Shown piece by piece: positions 25,325 to 35,352 of a stretch of 56,700 nt of DNA (position 1 is its first letter; each line of letters starts with the position of its first letter). The translations under genes and the position numbers were made by a program. The stretch lies in the NCBI GenBank assembly GCA_002812745.2, contig NCSJ02000282.1:1-56700 (forward strand), given 5' to 3'. Source of the DNA: Scytalidium lignicola (lineage: Eukaryota; Ascomycota; Leotiomycetes). The notes under the pieces were generated by a model, which worked only from the letters and a program-made list of their open reading frames with translations, was not told the DNA's origin and did no database searches.

Positions 25325-26325
25325 TGTATTGAAGAGTATTTCCTTCCACAATCTCTCTCTAATTTCAGCCTGCCTTTCACCTGAAACGATTTCACCTGGA
25401 CTAATTTTAAAAGTATAGTAATTAGCACGTGAGGATCAACTTTGATAAAAATCTTTCAGAGTTACTTACTCAGCCATAGCTTGATTTTCTAGCCACTTCC
25501 CATGTGACTCTACTCCTCTAATAGCAGCATCTATAACTGCTTTGCTTCCCTCACTAGAATCTCGTCCAATCAACCACTGCAAGACTTTTAGAATCACTGG
25601 CGCCTGCTCTCGTGTAAGAAGCTCAGACTTGAAAAATCCTGGTGTTAAGCAATTAACGATCACAGAAGGCGTGCTGCCCTCACCATCTTTGCTATTTCTA
25701 TTGTAATGTAAATATCCAGCAACTTCGTTACTGAATATCGCTCAGCTGGTCCTCCAAGACTGGCCGATCGCTCCCACTGTGTCCGATCATTAAGGCTCTG
25801 GAGAATCTTCTCGGCATGCCTTTCTGGGAATTTTGCGCTCGTATGAATATCACTTGCCACTATAACCAGATGTGGGATTGCTATAGCATGTTCATGTGCC
25901 CTTTGCTTGTTCCGTATAAGCAATGGCAACAGACGAAGACTTAGCAATGCCGTGGACAGGGCGTTGACCTGCAGTTGTTTCTCCCACCCGTCAACAGATA
26001 AATTCCATTGACCTGAGGCCATGCCCGCGTTCATGATTGCCACGTCCAGCTGTACGCCATTATCGACAAACTTCGCTGCTTGTACAGCAAACTCCTGGAC
26101 ACTTTCGAATGAATCCATATCCAGCTTCCATACGGAGATGCTATCCCTGTTAACCCCTGTTGATGTTGCAAGGTCCTCCTTGGCAGTTTTGCCTTTTTCA
26201 ATATTCCTAATCCCAAGAATGAGTTTTATAGCTCCTAAACGTAGAGCATGACGGGCAGCTTCTAGACCAATACCCGTGTTAGCACCAGTTATTAACACGG
26301 TTTTGCCCCGGAAAGAACCGGTGGT
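25325..26325 (-). pseudogene. Short-chain dehydrogenase/reductase (SDR) gene, broken
   Basis: The coding order on the minus strand is the Rossmann start KTVLITGANTGIGLEAARHALRLGA (near 26305-26235), LDVAIMNAGMASG (the NAG motif), LVIVASDIHTSA (catalytic Ser region) and ERYSVTKLL (YxxxK active site near 25735-25710). After EIAK at about 25690 the frame shifts by one base to DGEGSTPSVIVNCLTPGFFKSELL. A GT-AG intron (25469-25401) then leads to the typical SDR C-terminal helix GEIVSGERQAEIRERLWKEIL. No ATG can be placed upstream, because an in-frame TAA precedes PFSPTTGSFRGKT. The C-terminus runs straight into the ABC transporter fragment. It lacks a start, is frameshifted and is fused, so it is called a pseudogene. 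Confidence 0.85.
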
Positions 26326-26844
26326 GGGAGAGAAAGGTTATGAAACGGCTGCAAAAAAAGTTTCAACATCTTGTGAATTGGAAATTTAGAGGCTCTGCAG
26401 AATTTAGGTAAAAAGAACAGATGGATGTTCCTTCCACTTCTGTCGTATGGATAGCATCAAGTAAAATTGTCATGGTGAATCTATATATGATGTTGGCACC
26501 TCCTATACAACTGGTACGTGTAAGGCGGAGAAACTCCTAGAGAAATCACAAGAAACGCGGGCCCACAATTTTGAGCCCGACGGTATAACGTTTAGCCGCT
26601 TTTATGATATAGATTCACTCAACTTTCAATCTTTAATATGAAGTCCTTGTTAACTCCGCTAACTGCGAGATATTATTGTTTCAACCCCAAATTTGGGCTT
26701 GCTTGATAAATTGACTTCCGCTCTACTTCAGGGTTTGGCGACATGGCCAGTTTTATCCCTTGCCTTAACCTCCGTCCAATCTCCCGCACTGCCTTAGAAT
26801 TGAAACGGGCCTGATATTCCCATGTGTCTTGTTGTGATGACCAA
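26326..26844. other. Intergenic interval
   Basis: No gene is recognised. The open frames here on either strand lack family features. The missing N-terminal half of the hydrolase that follows would be expected here but is not readable. Confidence 0.45.
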
Positions 26845-27410
26845 ACAGTTGCGGTGTTAGGGCCAAAACCCATAAACACATTGGGAGAGTTGTCTGTTGC
26901 CAGTAAAATATATAGCCAAGCACGGGAAAACTTTGCTAGGTCAACTCTTGCCGGCTATTATCGATCTCATTCGCGAAGCCCGCCTCGAAAAGTCCATCCC
27001 AATTGCCTTCCAAATACTTTTCAGTCCAGCGGTCAATGTCACCGATATACCCAATAATCCCACTTTCTCTGGGTTCAGATACGGCAATGCCCCTGTGCTC
27101 ACTCTCGCCACGGGTGAAGCCTTTATTCAGGACTATATTTTAAACCAAAAGGACCGGGAAACTATCTTTGCCTCCCATTGCTTATGGATAAAGAGCAAGC
27201 CTCACACCAGCCTCCTACAATGATCATCGTCACTGAAGTCGACCCATTAAGGACAGAAAGAGAACTCTTTGCGAAGTTGATGCAGAGTAGCGGAGTGCGC
27301 TGCAGCCTAGTGAGAGCCGAGGCACAGGTTCACGATACTGTCTTCTTTGAGCCCATCAGAAATGCTCCTATGGCACATGCGGTGTTCTTGATGGCAGCCG
27401 TGTTATGCCA
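26845..27410 (+). pseudogene. Alpha/beta hydrolase-3 (HSL-type) remnant
   Basis: Two overlapping frames together give the C-terminal half of an esterase/lipase-like hydrolase. The first (26897-27180) reads IPIAFQILFSPAVNVTDIP, then YGNAPVLTLATGEAFIQDYIL and DRETIFAS. The second (27180-27400) reads PPTMIIVTEVDPLRTERELFAKLMQSSGV (Asp of the triad in VDPLR) and AEAQVHDTVFF (the triad His). A one-base shift near 27175 separates them. The HGG oxyanion motif and the GDSAGG nucleophile elbow are missing; at 26845-26890 only VAVLGPKP-like sequence remains where VAVxGDS is expected. The gene is therefore inactive. It lies close to the broken SDR and may be part of the same decayed cluster. Confidence 0.72.
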
Positions 27411-27793
27411 ACAGTCGCTGCCGGCAAGAAGAGAGGCAGAGAGCAAAGCGGGGAGGATAGTGAGAAGAAGGCCAAGAAGGCAAAGAAAGCAGTGCATAAG
27501 AAACGGAGGTCATGAATGATTGAATATTTGGTTTTATTGTTTGAGATTCGATTCTGAAATAGGCGTTTTGGAAAAATTCTTCTGCTAGGAACGAAAATGT
27601 AGTGAATATAATAGGTTTTCCCTGATAGATGTCCCAATACCGATTTTCAAATGAACTTAAAGGAAAATAGCAACCATTAACACTTATTATGGAGAATCTA
27701 AGTCAAACCTGATTCATCATCTAAAGCCATTAGCATTTATGTAAGATTTACGCTATCTCAAACAAGCACGGAAGAGAGAACCGGCGATTAATA

Positions 27794-27842
27794 AGGCCTC
27801 ACTTAAATGCACACAGCGTTTACCTAAATGCACACAAATTTG
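27794..27842 (+). repeat. Left terminal inverted repeat of the MULE
   Basis: It begins AGGCCTCACTTAAATGC and ends CACACAAATTTG. Within it the word TAAATGCACACA occurs twice, 17 bases apart, so each end carries a tandem pair of the same putative transposase-binding word. Confidence 0.92.
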
Positions 27843-28031
27843 CCGACATCGGGCCCACCTTCTGCTCGCTAAACATTTACCTATACAATTTCTTAGCAAT
27901 TTAGATACAAACTTAGGTTTCGGAACTAGAAAGTAAGACCCACAAAGTGGCTTAGGGCACACAATATTGTATGGCAAACATGGAGGGAAATTCTGTATTT
28001 AGATCAATTTTCAATATTTATTATTTCAATT

Positions 28032-29270
28032 ATGGCATCTCCTTGTGGCTTAGCGCCACTAGAAGATTTATATCTGGATTTGCCATCTTTATATACGTCA
28101 ATTCAGGCCTTTGTGCGTGCTAATGGATATGCCTTTACAACTTGCACTTTTAGTGCTAGTAAAGTGTTATACACATGTGATCGAGCAGAAGCTTATCACT
28201 TTACAAATACTGAAGTACATGCTTCAAGACAGCGTCAGGGTAGCTCAAAACGATGCAATTGTCGTATGAGAGTGATAACAAAGTTAGAAGGTGCTGAGTA
28301 GAGGCTTAAAATCATAGAGCCTATCTATAACCATGGAGCTAGCTCAGCTATAGCTTATTTAGCACACAGAGTAACTACTTTAAGTGATGAATTACATGTT
28401 GAAATTGTATCCAATGCTCATATTGGTATTAAAAACAATTAAATTTTGAGTACTTTTGCTATACAACATCTAGAAATCCTTCTTACTTCAAGTGATATTA
28501 TTAATATTACATAAGCTGCCAGATTAAAAGATTTAGAGGGTAGGACATTAATTCAATGGTTATTGTATGTTTTACTTAATTCCTTCAACTTTTATATGCT
28601 AATAAATTAGGTGGAAGCTAGAGTAAAGGGGTTCTTCAGAGGTATATACTACTAATTCTACTAACAACTTTATTCAATTGTTTTATATGGACCTTGCTAT
28701 GATAGTTATATATTAATAATATCTTGATATTCTACTTATAAATTATACTTATAAGACTAATCGATTTTGCATACTACTTCTTAATATTTATATTATAACA
28801 AGTGGAAATAAGGTTGTATAACTTAGGTTAGTATTCCTTTTAGATAAGACTGAGAAATCTTATAATTAAGCTTTACAAAGGTTTAAGGATACAATAGAAA
28901 AATATAAGATTGTAAAGCTACTTTTTATAATAATTAATAGAGAATTAGCTCTTATGAAAAGTATAGATTCATTATTCTTTGAATCCAATCATTTTCTTTG
29001 TTAGTAACATGTTAATATGAATATATTGGCTAAAATTAAAAGGTTTTTCTTACCTTCAATTAAAGAGAATGGTATTTGCAAAAGATATCTTACTTTTTAA
29101 GAATTCTTGAAAGTATAAGGAGTATTACTAAACTCTAAGACTAAAGAAGTTTATACATTGAATCTTACTCATTTTTACACTTTTCCTGATGGAGTAGTCA
29201 AATATTCAGAGTTTACATAGTTGATTTCATGGAAGGNAAAAGTTAATACAGTATTAAGTTGATCAGAATT
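28032..29270 (+). pseudogene. MULE transposase, degraded
   Basis: The ATG at 28032 opens an 89-codon frame that looks like the FAR1-type zinc-binding N-terminus of MULE transposases (SLYTSIQAFVRANGYAF, VLYTCDRAEAYH, RQGSSKRCNCRMRVITK). Past the TAG at 28299 the frame continues with stops: IIEPIYNHGASS, then NRELALMKSIDSLFFESNHFLC (28935-29005), HVNMNILAKIKRFF (29010-29055) and a long region to about 29270. NRELALM is the conserved DRELALM with the catalytic Asp (GAT) changed to AAT. ESNHFLC..HVN is the C/H motif after the second catalytic residue. The transposase is inactive. Confidence 0.83.
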
Positions 29271-30358
29271 ATTATTTTAGAGTAATAATAACTTCTTTAA
29301 TTAAAGGTTGTTATAATACTTTAAAATCATACTTATAATATGGTAATAAAGACCTTAATAATGTATTTAATAAGTTACTTTTATATTAAGTTGTTTAACA
29401 AAAAAGTATATTTACAGTTATAACTCAAGAGCAACTTTGAATCAAACATTATATTAATATATTACTTTTTGTTATTATTATTGGTTAAGTTTATAATTAT
29501 ACCTTATAGAAGATTTTAGTTGAACAAGTTAAAATTCTAAAGATTAGAATTACAATTTCTCTTGAAGGATGTGATTGTATAATTCAAAGATTTATAAGTC
29601 TTTCTTATTACCATATAATATAACAATGTCAACAAGCTAGTAGTATAATTCTATTAGAAGATATACATACTCATTGATATTATAACAAAGAGATTATAAG
29701 TACTTTTGTTAATATTCAAGAGCTTGTATTAAATCCAAAGGTTGTACAAGATAAAGATAAGCTTAGGAGAGCTTTTGGTAAAAGCAAAACCTTTATATCT
29801 AGTACCAAATGTTTACTTTTGGCTTTTGAGCTTCTAACTAGTTCAGTTCCTCCAATTATGGAGAATTCAACTTCAAGTATATATTCTGTTATCTTGGAAA
29901 CTATTGTTGAAATGCTTATTGTATAGATAAGTGCCTCAAACCACCGGCAATATACTACTAGGTTTGGCTGTGTAATTACTAGGATTGGTCTCCAGAGAAT
30001 CAGTGATATTGAGGATACCTATGAACCCGGGACAGCATGGAAAAGGGGTTACCAGCTTGGAATATCGTCAATATACCATACAGATTCAATGGAGGAAACA
30101 GCTATATTAGTTAACAAGGCAATTCAGAGTGATAAGAGTGTAGAGATGGAGGTGGGGGTGGAGGAGGCAGGAGAATCGCAAAAAACACAAGATTGTNATT
30201 GAAGTTTTGATGTATTGATTTAGCTTAAATATATCGCATAACTCAAATTAAAAGGATAAGTATAATTACATATATTACATTGCTAAGTCTCTTCGTGCCA
30301 TACAAATTTGTATGCGAGTGCGAGGCGATATTATGCCTTAGGTATGTCCGGCATCGGA

Positions 30359-30407
30359 CAAATTTGTGTGCATTTAGGTAAACGCTGTGTGCATTTAAGT
30401 GAGGCCT
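30359..30407 (-). repeat. Right terminal inverted repeat of the MULE
   Basis: This is the exact reverse complement of 27794-27842 over 49 bases. Its perfect identity contrasts with the heavy decay of the transposase between the two ends. Confidence 0.92.
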
Positions 30408-30450
30408 AGAATATATCACAACGAGGAAGAAATATCCCAACACTCGTGCT

Positions 30451-31823
30451 TTAAACAGCATGATGATCAAACTGGTGCCTCTCGTGTGTCTTGCTGCCAT
30501 CTATATTTTCCTCCCCCGGCCTCCTTTCCGCGAATGTCAATTCAATACTAACAGTCTTCTGGATTCCCGTGATCCTCTCTTCGCTGCCTTCGCCCCTGGA
30601 TTTCGTCTCCAGGTTGTCCGTTTCGACGTCGGATTCCCCATGTCTCTTCGAGCGGGTGGATTGATCCTTCCAGTTACCAGACGCTGCACCTGCACCGGCG
30701 TAGACACCGTCAGACAGTGGATAAGATTGGTCTTGTTTCGTAGAGCCAAAGAGGAAAGGAATGAACCGGCCCAGCGGTATTCTCAAAGACGGTGCGCAAG
30801 CACAGATGACACCAACTGTCGCTTCGACTTGGGTCCAGATGACCGAGGTTCCAGTCGCCCAGGTAAAGTCCTCGGCGAAAGTGGCATTGAAATTGAGACT
30901 GATCAGACGCTCAATACTGGTTACGCATACGCTTTAAAATGTCAGATGTGGTGAGAAAGATAGGGGCAATTCAGACACTTACAACATTCCGAGAATGAAG
31001 ACTGCTAGAAGACCAAGCTTGGCTCGGCGATTCATCTGCAGCTTCATGATCACAGGGATGGGCAAGACGAGGACCACAACATCCATAAAAGTGTTCCATC
31101 CAGACTGACCATACCAGAACGCTTTGATATTGATGCTGGAAGGGTGTTAGCCAGTGCGTCAAAACTCAAGAACGAATAAGTCTACTAACCATTTGCCGGG
31201 TATAGTCTTGTCCCATGAATATTTGACTGGAGTACATTGGAAGATTGTTGTAAAGCTGAGGGCAATCACACCAGCACATAGCTGAGCAACCAGGGACCAG
31301 CAGATGATGCGGAACTTTTTTTTGAGGAAAGATATCTAGGTATAAGAAAAGGAAGGATAGTTTTGTTATAGCAACAGTGTTCTTGACAAAGCACTGGAAC
31401 ACAAAAAAGAGTAGTAGAGAGTGGTAGCGCTGTTCTGCAGTGAGAAAACGTGCATGATGTCCGAAACCCCAGTTCAGAATCGCTGAGGTGTATTTGGTCA
31501 GTGACAGAGTCCACCCAAATGATATCATCGTAGATGATCCTTACCTGATGAGATACAAGCTAATTGAATGACATTGAATACCTGTTTGTTGGTTAGTATC
31601 AAAATAAGCTTAACCCGCACAACAGATCTATTACCAAGCAGATCACAACACAGATATCTGCCTTGTTCAACGCACCGCCGCCATTCCTAACGCATCGCCA
31701 CCACACACGAAAGCCAACGATGACTGTAGCCAAGACGAGCAGAGGTATGTTCACATACAAGAAGGTGTAGCCGTCCTTCGTATCAGGCCCACTGGGCAGC
31801 GAGGTTGCCAGTGCTGCCGTCAT
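30451..31823 (-). CDS. Pth11-type rhodopsin-like integral membrane protein, one-base frameshift
   Basis: Five exons fit the fungal rhodopsin-like domain family (seven-helix putative receptors): 31823-31635, 31581-31545, 31482-31190, 31135-30983 and 30916-30451. The readable segments are an N-terminal helix YVNIPLLVLATVIVGFRVWWRC, VFNVIQLACISS, AILNWGFGHHARFLTAEQ, a helix pair to FLYLDIFP, FRIICWSLVAQLCAGVIAL, QCTPVKYSWDKTIPGKC, INIKAFWYGQSGWNTFMDV, VVLVLPIPVIMKLQM, and ATGTSVIWTQVEATVGVICACAPSLR. A charged cytoplasmic tail of about 100 residues follows. The exons sum to 1138 nt, one over a multiple of three. The extra base lies in a run of eight A (plus-strand T8 at 31316-31323) between LDIFPQKK and FRIICW. 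With seven, the product would be 378 aa. It may be a real break or an assembly error. Confidence 0.86.
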
Positions 31824-32567
31824 GGTGTGGGTTAGTTATGTAAGCGGTGAAAATAACAATGGTGATATTCATTCGAGAATTTGATGATGTCGATCTTCAG
31901 GAAACGCGGCTGCATTATGTAGTTGCTTCTGCACTGGCAGAAGGAGCAGTTCCAAGCAGCCAAGGTAAGATGATCCTGTGTTACGTGCCTGCAGCTGTTT
32001 GTAATGCCGGTCAGGGTTCCAGAGGAATAATCCCCCTGTCTAACGAGTAGAAAATCCTAAATATATACAAAATTCCTCTTCCGTTAATAAGGGTCGTCCA
32101 TGTTTTAGATCATTGAAGGGGTTGAACACATCGATCAAGCTTGCACACCCCCCTTCTCGCTAGGTAGCCACCCCCCTACCCCAACCCCCCCTCTCCCTTC
32201 GCCGGGTAACAATTGAGGCGTTATGAGACATGATATATGACCATGATACAGTGCCGCGATGCTCCATAATCAAAGATATGTGATGCCTAAGCGAGGTACC
32301 TCGATTGAAAGCTTCTAGCCAGTTTCTAATTTTCGAACCGAAGCATTGATATTTGGAATGTAGCGCAGGATCCACTAGTTTTGTTTCTCCAGCTTTCATT
32401 TCCGTCTAGGACATCTGACTTAGCCAATCTGCACCAGATACATTTAGCTACTTCACGCTTCACCCTTCTCTTTTCTTCTGCAGTCCTTCTGTACAGGCTA
32501 CACTTCTTTCCAAAGCACAACAGCAGACGTCACCAACCAAGCACGGCGATCTATACCGAATACAGTT
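31824..32567. other. Intergenic, divergent promoter region of receptor and MFS gene
   Basis: The receptor is read to the left and the MFS transporter to the right, so both promoters lie here. A C-rich tract near 32147-32195 (runs such as CACCCCCC and CAACCCCCCC) stands out. Nothing else can be assigned. Confidence 0.5.
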
Positions 32568-34259
32568 ATGGAATTGGGTTCAGATATCGCAGGAGAGAAG
32601 TCTTCGGGCTCAGTCTCTATGGAGCCCGTGTCTCCTACAAGGAAGAGTATCGAGACAGCCGATACCTTCTCGAGTACAGAGTATCGTAGGCTTATCTGGA
32701 AACTTGATGTGCGTCTTTTGCCACCGCTCTTCGTACTATGGTTCATCTCGTTGATCGATCGAGTCAACATTGGTACGGCGAGGATCCAAGGTCTCGAGAA
32801 GGACCTTGGGATGAATCCTCTCAGCAACCAATTCAACATTGCGACCGGTATGTGTCTCGATAAAACAATCCCGATAATATCTTATCTAACCCGTTTTTCT
32901 AGTCCTGGTCTTTGTCGGTCTGACGATCGCAGAGGTGTTACGCTCAACAAATCATAGTCTCATGGAATGCTAACAAACAAGCAGGTTCCAAGCAACTGGC
33001 TGGTCAAAAGGTTCACGCCGACTACTGTGCTTTGTGGTGAATGTATCATTCTCGGTAAGGAAGGAAGTATGTCTGATTGATATGATATTTACATTGAGTA
33101 GGGATCTTCACCATCGGCCAAGGGCTAGTCACCAACTTTGCTGGCCTCGTTGCCATGCGCCTTATAATCGGAATCCTAGAAGCTGGACTGATCCCCGGCT
33201 CCATCTTCTTGCTGTCAGCATACTACCCAAGATATGAACTACAGTGGCGCGTGAGCATGCTCCACGTTGGCAATGCTATCTCCAATGCGTTTGGCGGTTT
33301 GTTGGCGTATGCTGTGGCTAGCATTCACTCCTCCAATGGATGGAGTGGGTGGAGATGGATCTTTGTAATTGAGGGTCTTATCACAGTCGTCCTTACCCTG
33401 ATGTGCTGGCCATTTATGAACGACTGGCCAGCCACGGCAAAATGGCTCAAACCAAATGAGAAGGCTGCCCTGGAAGAACGCATTCGAAAACATGGAATCA
33501 TCGGTCGTATGGATGTCTTAGATCGAAAGGCCATCATCCGATGCGTCACTGATTGGAAAATATATTTAAGGTAGGGCGAATGCGCTTTGTTATATATGCT
33601 TATGCTAACATGAGTCTAGTGCATTTATTATCGTCGGTGTCATTTCCAGTGTCTACTCATGCACCTTGTTCGCCCCAACAATCATCAAGGTTCTGAAGCC
33701 AGAATACTCCCCAAAGCAAATACAGTCTTTGGTAATTCCAATCTTTATCGCAGCGTCAGTCAATACTTTAGCCACGGCATACATCTCGGACAAGCTAAAG
33801 CACCGTGCGGGTCTCGCATTGACTGGTTGTTTTATTGCCATAATCGGATACATCATCCTCCTCAACCAAGAGCATGTTTCGGTCAACGCACGATATGGAG
33901 CTCTATATCTCATCGCCTCCGGATCATTCGCCGCTCTGCCTGGAGCCTGGATCCTTCTTTTGAACAACGTCTCTGGATCCTACAAGACCGCCTTCGCCAT
34001 GGGTATGGAAATCGGTCTGGGCAACGGTGGTGGATTCGTTGCATCTCTCTCTTTCCAGGCGAAAGCAGCTCCATTCTACTGGTCAGGCTTTAGGACTACC
34101 TTTTCGCTGATGTGCATGGCGACTGGATTCATTTGCCTCTATACAGTTGGGCTTTGGTATGAGAACAAGCAAAAGCGCGCTGGAAAGAGGGATCATCTAC
34201 TCAATGAAGAGGGTGACAACTTGGGAGATGCCCATCCTGAGTTCATCTACACTTATTAG
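32568..34259 (+). CDS. MFS transporter, Dal5/allantoate permease (anion:cation symporter) family
   Basis: Five exons (32568-32847, 32903-32934, 32985-33054, 33102-33570, 33620-34259) sum to 1491 nt (496 aa) with all phases correct. Fungal members import organic anions such as allantoate, nicotinate, biotin-pathway acids or pantothenate at the plasma membrane. The cytoplasmic N-terminus is rich in Ser/Glu, followed by WKLDVRLLPPLFVLWFISLIDRVNIG with the DRVNIG signature of this family. Later come MRLIIGILEAGLIPGSIFLLSAYYPRYELQWR (the G.lEAG..Pg....l..wy...e...R motif) and the IFVIEGLITVVL helix. The C-terminal half begins AFIIVGVISSVYSCTLFAPTIIK and ends with a charged tail. No defect is seen. 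The substrate cannot be told. Confidence 0.92.
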
Positions 34260-34598
34260 AATTGCTGACTATATAGAGTTTATCAATCTATCATTTATAT
34301 AACAAATGTTTAGAATATTTTTGTTCCAATATCTTTTTTCATTAACTGTTATTGTTTTACTTATACTCTAAATAGTTACTAAGAAATATAACTGTTGGTG
34401 GACTAGTCACGTGTAGACGCAATCAGCATAATTAAAAGTAACGGAGGTAACGAAATCCATCGCCCCAGGGAGCTAGAAAGATCCTGGAGAACTGGTCATG
34501 TACGCTGTATATATAGATAATTACTACTTTAGGCACTCATTAGAGCCTACAGCTTACATTGTCACAACATTATCAATCTGTATCGCTCTCCCCTAATC
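34260..34598. other. Intergenic between converging genes
   Basis: This holds the 3' ends of the MFS gene (plus strand) and the acetyltransferase gene (minus strand). The part at 34290-34385 is AT-rich. No gene is seen. Confidence 0.5.
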
Positions 34599-35352
34599 TT
34601 ACTGTTTCCGCTCCATTTGTGTGACAACTTTCAGTCGCTTCTCATCCCACTCGTCCCAGACGATTGAAAAGACTGCGGTGTGTCTCCCCGGCAGTTCTCT
34701 TTTCGTGCCATTCCTTTTTTCAAGAGCCTCCACAGGGAGCGCAATTGTGCCGCGCGGAAACACGCGTTGCCACCTTGTGATGCCTTCGAACTCGAATCCC
34801 ATCCGCAAAGCAGCTCTTCGAGACGCCGCATTCCCTGCATGGCATTGCCATTCAACACGCCGCAGTCCTAGACCACCAGCAGAGGGTGGGTCAAGCGTAT
34901 ATAGTAGTAGGAGTCCAATAGCATTCGTCGCCACGTGTGTGCGTTGAAATGCCGGAAAGATAATGGCGCCTATCTCTGTAACCGCATTGACTGGGTTCGT
35001 GGCAGATAATGCTATAATGCCGGCGTACTTCCCGTTCGGCTTTTCTTCTCCAGAAGCACGAACCTTATCGATGACAGCATATAGACACTCCTCGGGTGAT
35101 GCGCGTATATGTTTGTCGTAGAACTCTCTCATGAAGTCCGCCTCGGTTTCAATGGCAGGGAAAGAAATGTATGTGAAGATGTCCGGATTGGTTTTGGTCA
35201 CTTCGAGGAAAGGCGCTACATGAATGCTTGGCTGCCCGAGTTAGGATCAGCTTCGTCTTCCGTGGAAATGATATGCGTACATCAAATGGTTCAAGGGCGA
35301 CAAGATCATTCTCCAAGCGTCGCTGCTCGTAGTGAAAGACCCCTTCAGACAT
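34599..35352 (-). CDS. GNAT-family N-acetyltransferase
   Basis: Exon 1 (35352-35281, MSEGVFHYEQRRLENDLVALEPFD) joins exon 2 (35231-34599) across a 49-nt intron (GTACGC...GGGCAG) with a CTAAC branch site, giving 234 aa. The protein resembles the RimJ/RimL-type acetyltransferases of fungi, which move acetyl from acetyl-CoA to an amine. Visible marks are LEPFD...FTYISFP at the N-terminus, a YAGIIALSATNPVNAVTEIGAIIFPAFQRTHVATNA strand-and-loop region that binds acetyl-CoA, and the late GNAASRRAALRMGFEFEG motif. It appears intact. The substrate is unknown. Confidence 0.88.

Larger units (their letters stand above)
27794..30407 (+). mobile_element. Mutator-like (MULE) DNA transposon with 49-bp perfect terminal inverted repeats
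   Basis: A 2.6-kb element is bounded by 49 bp that are identical in inverted orientation (27794-27842 and 30359-30407), after which the similarity becomes patchy. Inside lie a FAR1-like/MULE N-terminus and a degraded MULE transposase. No exact target-site duplication could be fixed beside the repeats. The first 0.5 kb and the last 0.4 kb have ordinary composition, while the middle is AT-rich and full of stops. Confidence 0.88.

Noticed and set aside
30460..30954. Plus-strand 164-codon frame
   Set aside because: It is the opposite strand of the last exon of the rhodopsin-like gene, whose minus-strand reading has family motifs and consistent splicing.
33653..34093. Open frames on both strands across the MFS gene
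   Set aside because: They are shadows of the MFS last exon, which alone shows membrane segments and correct splice phase.
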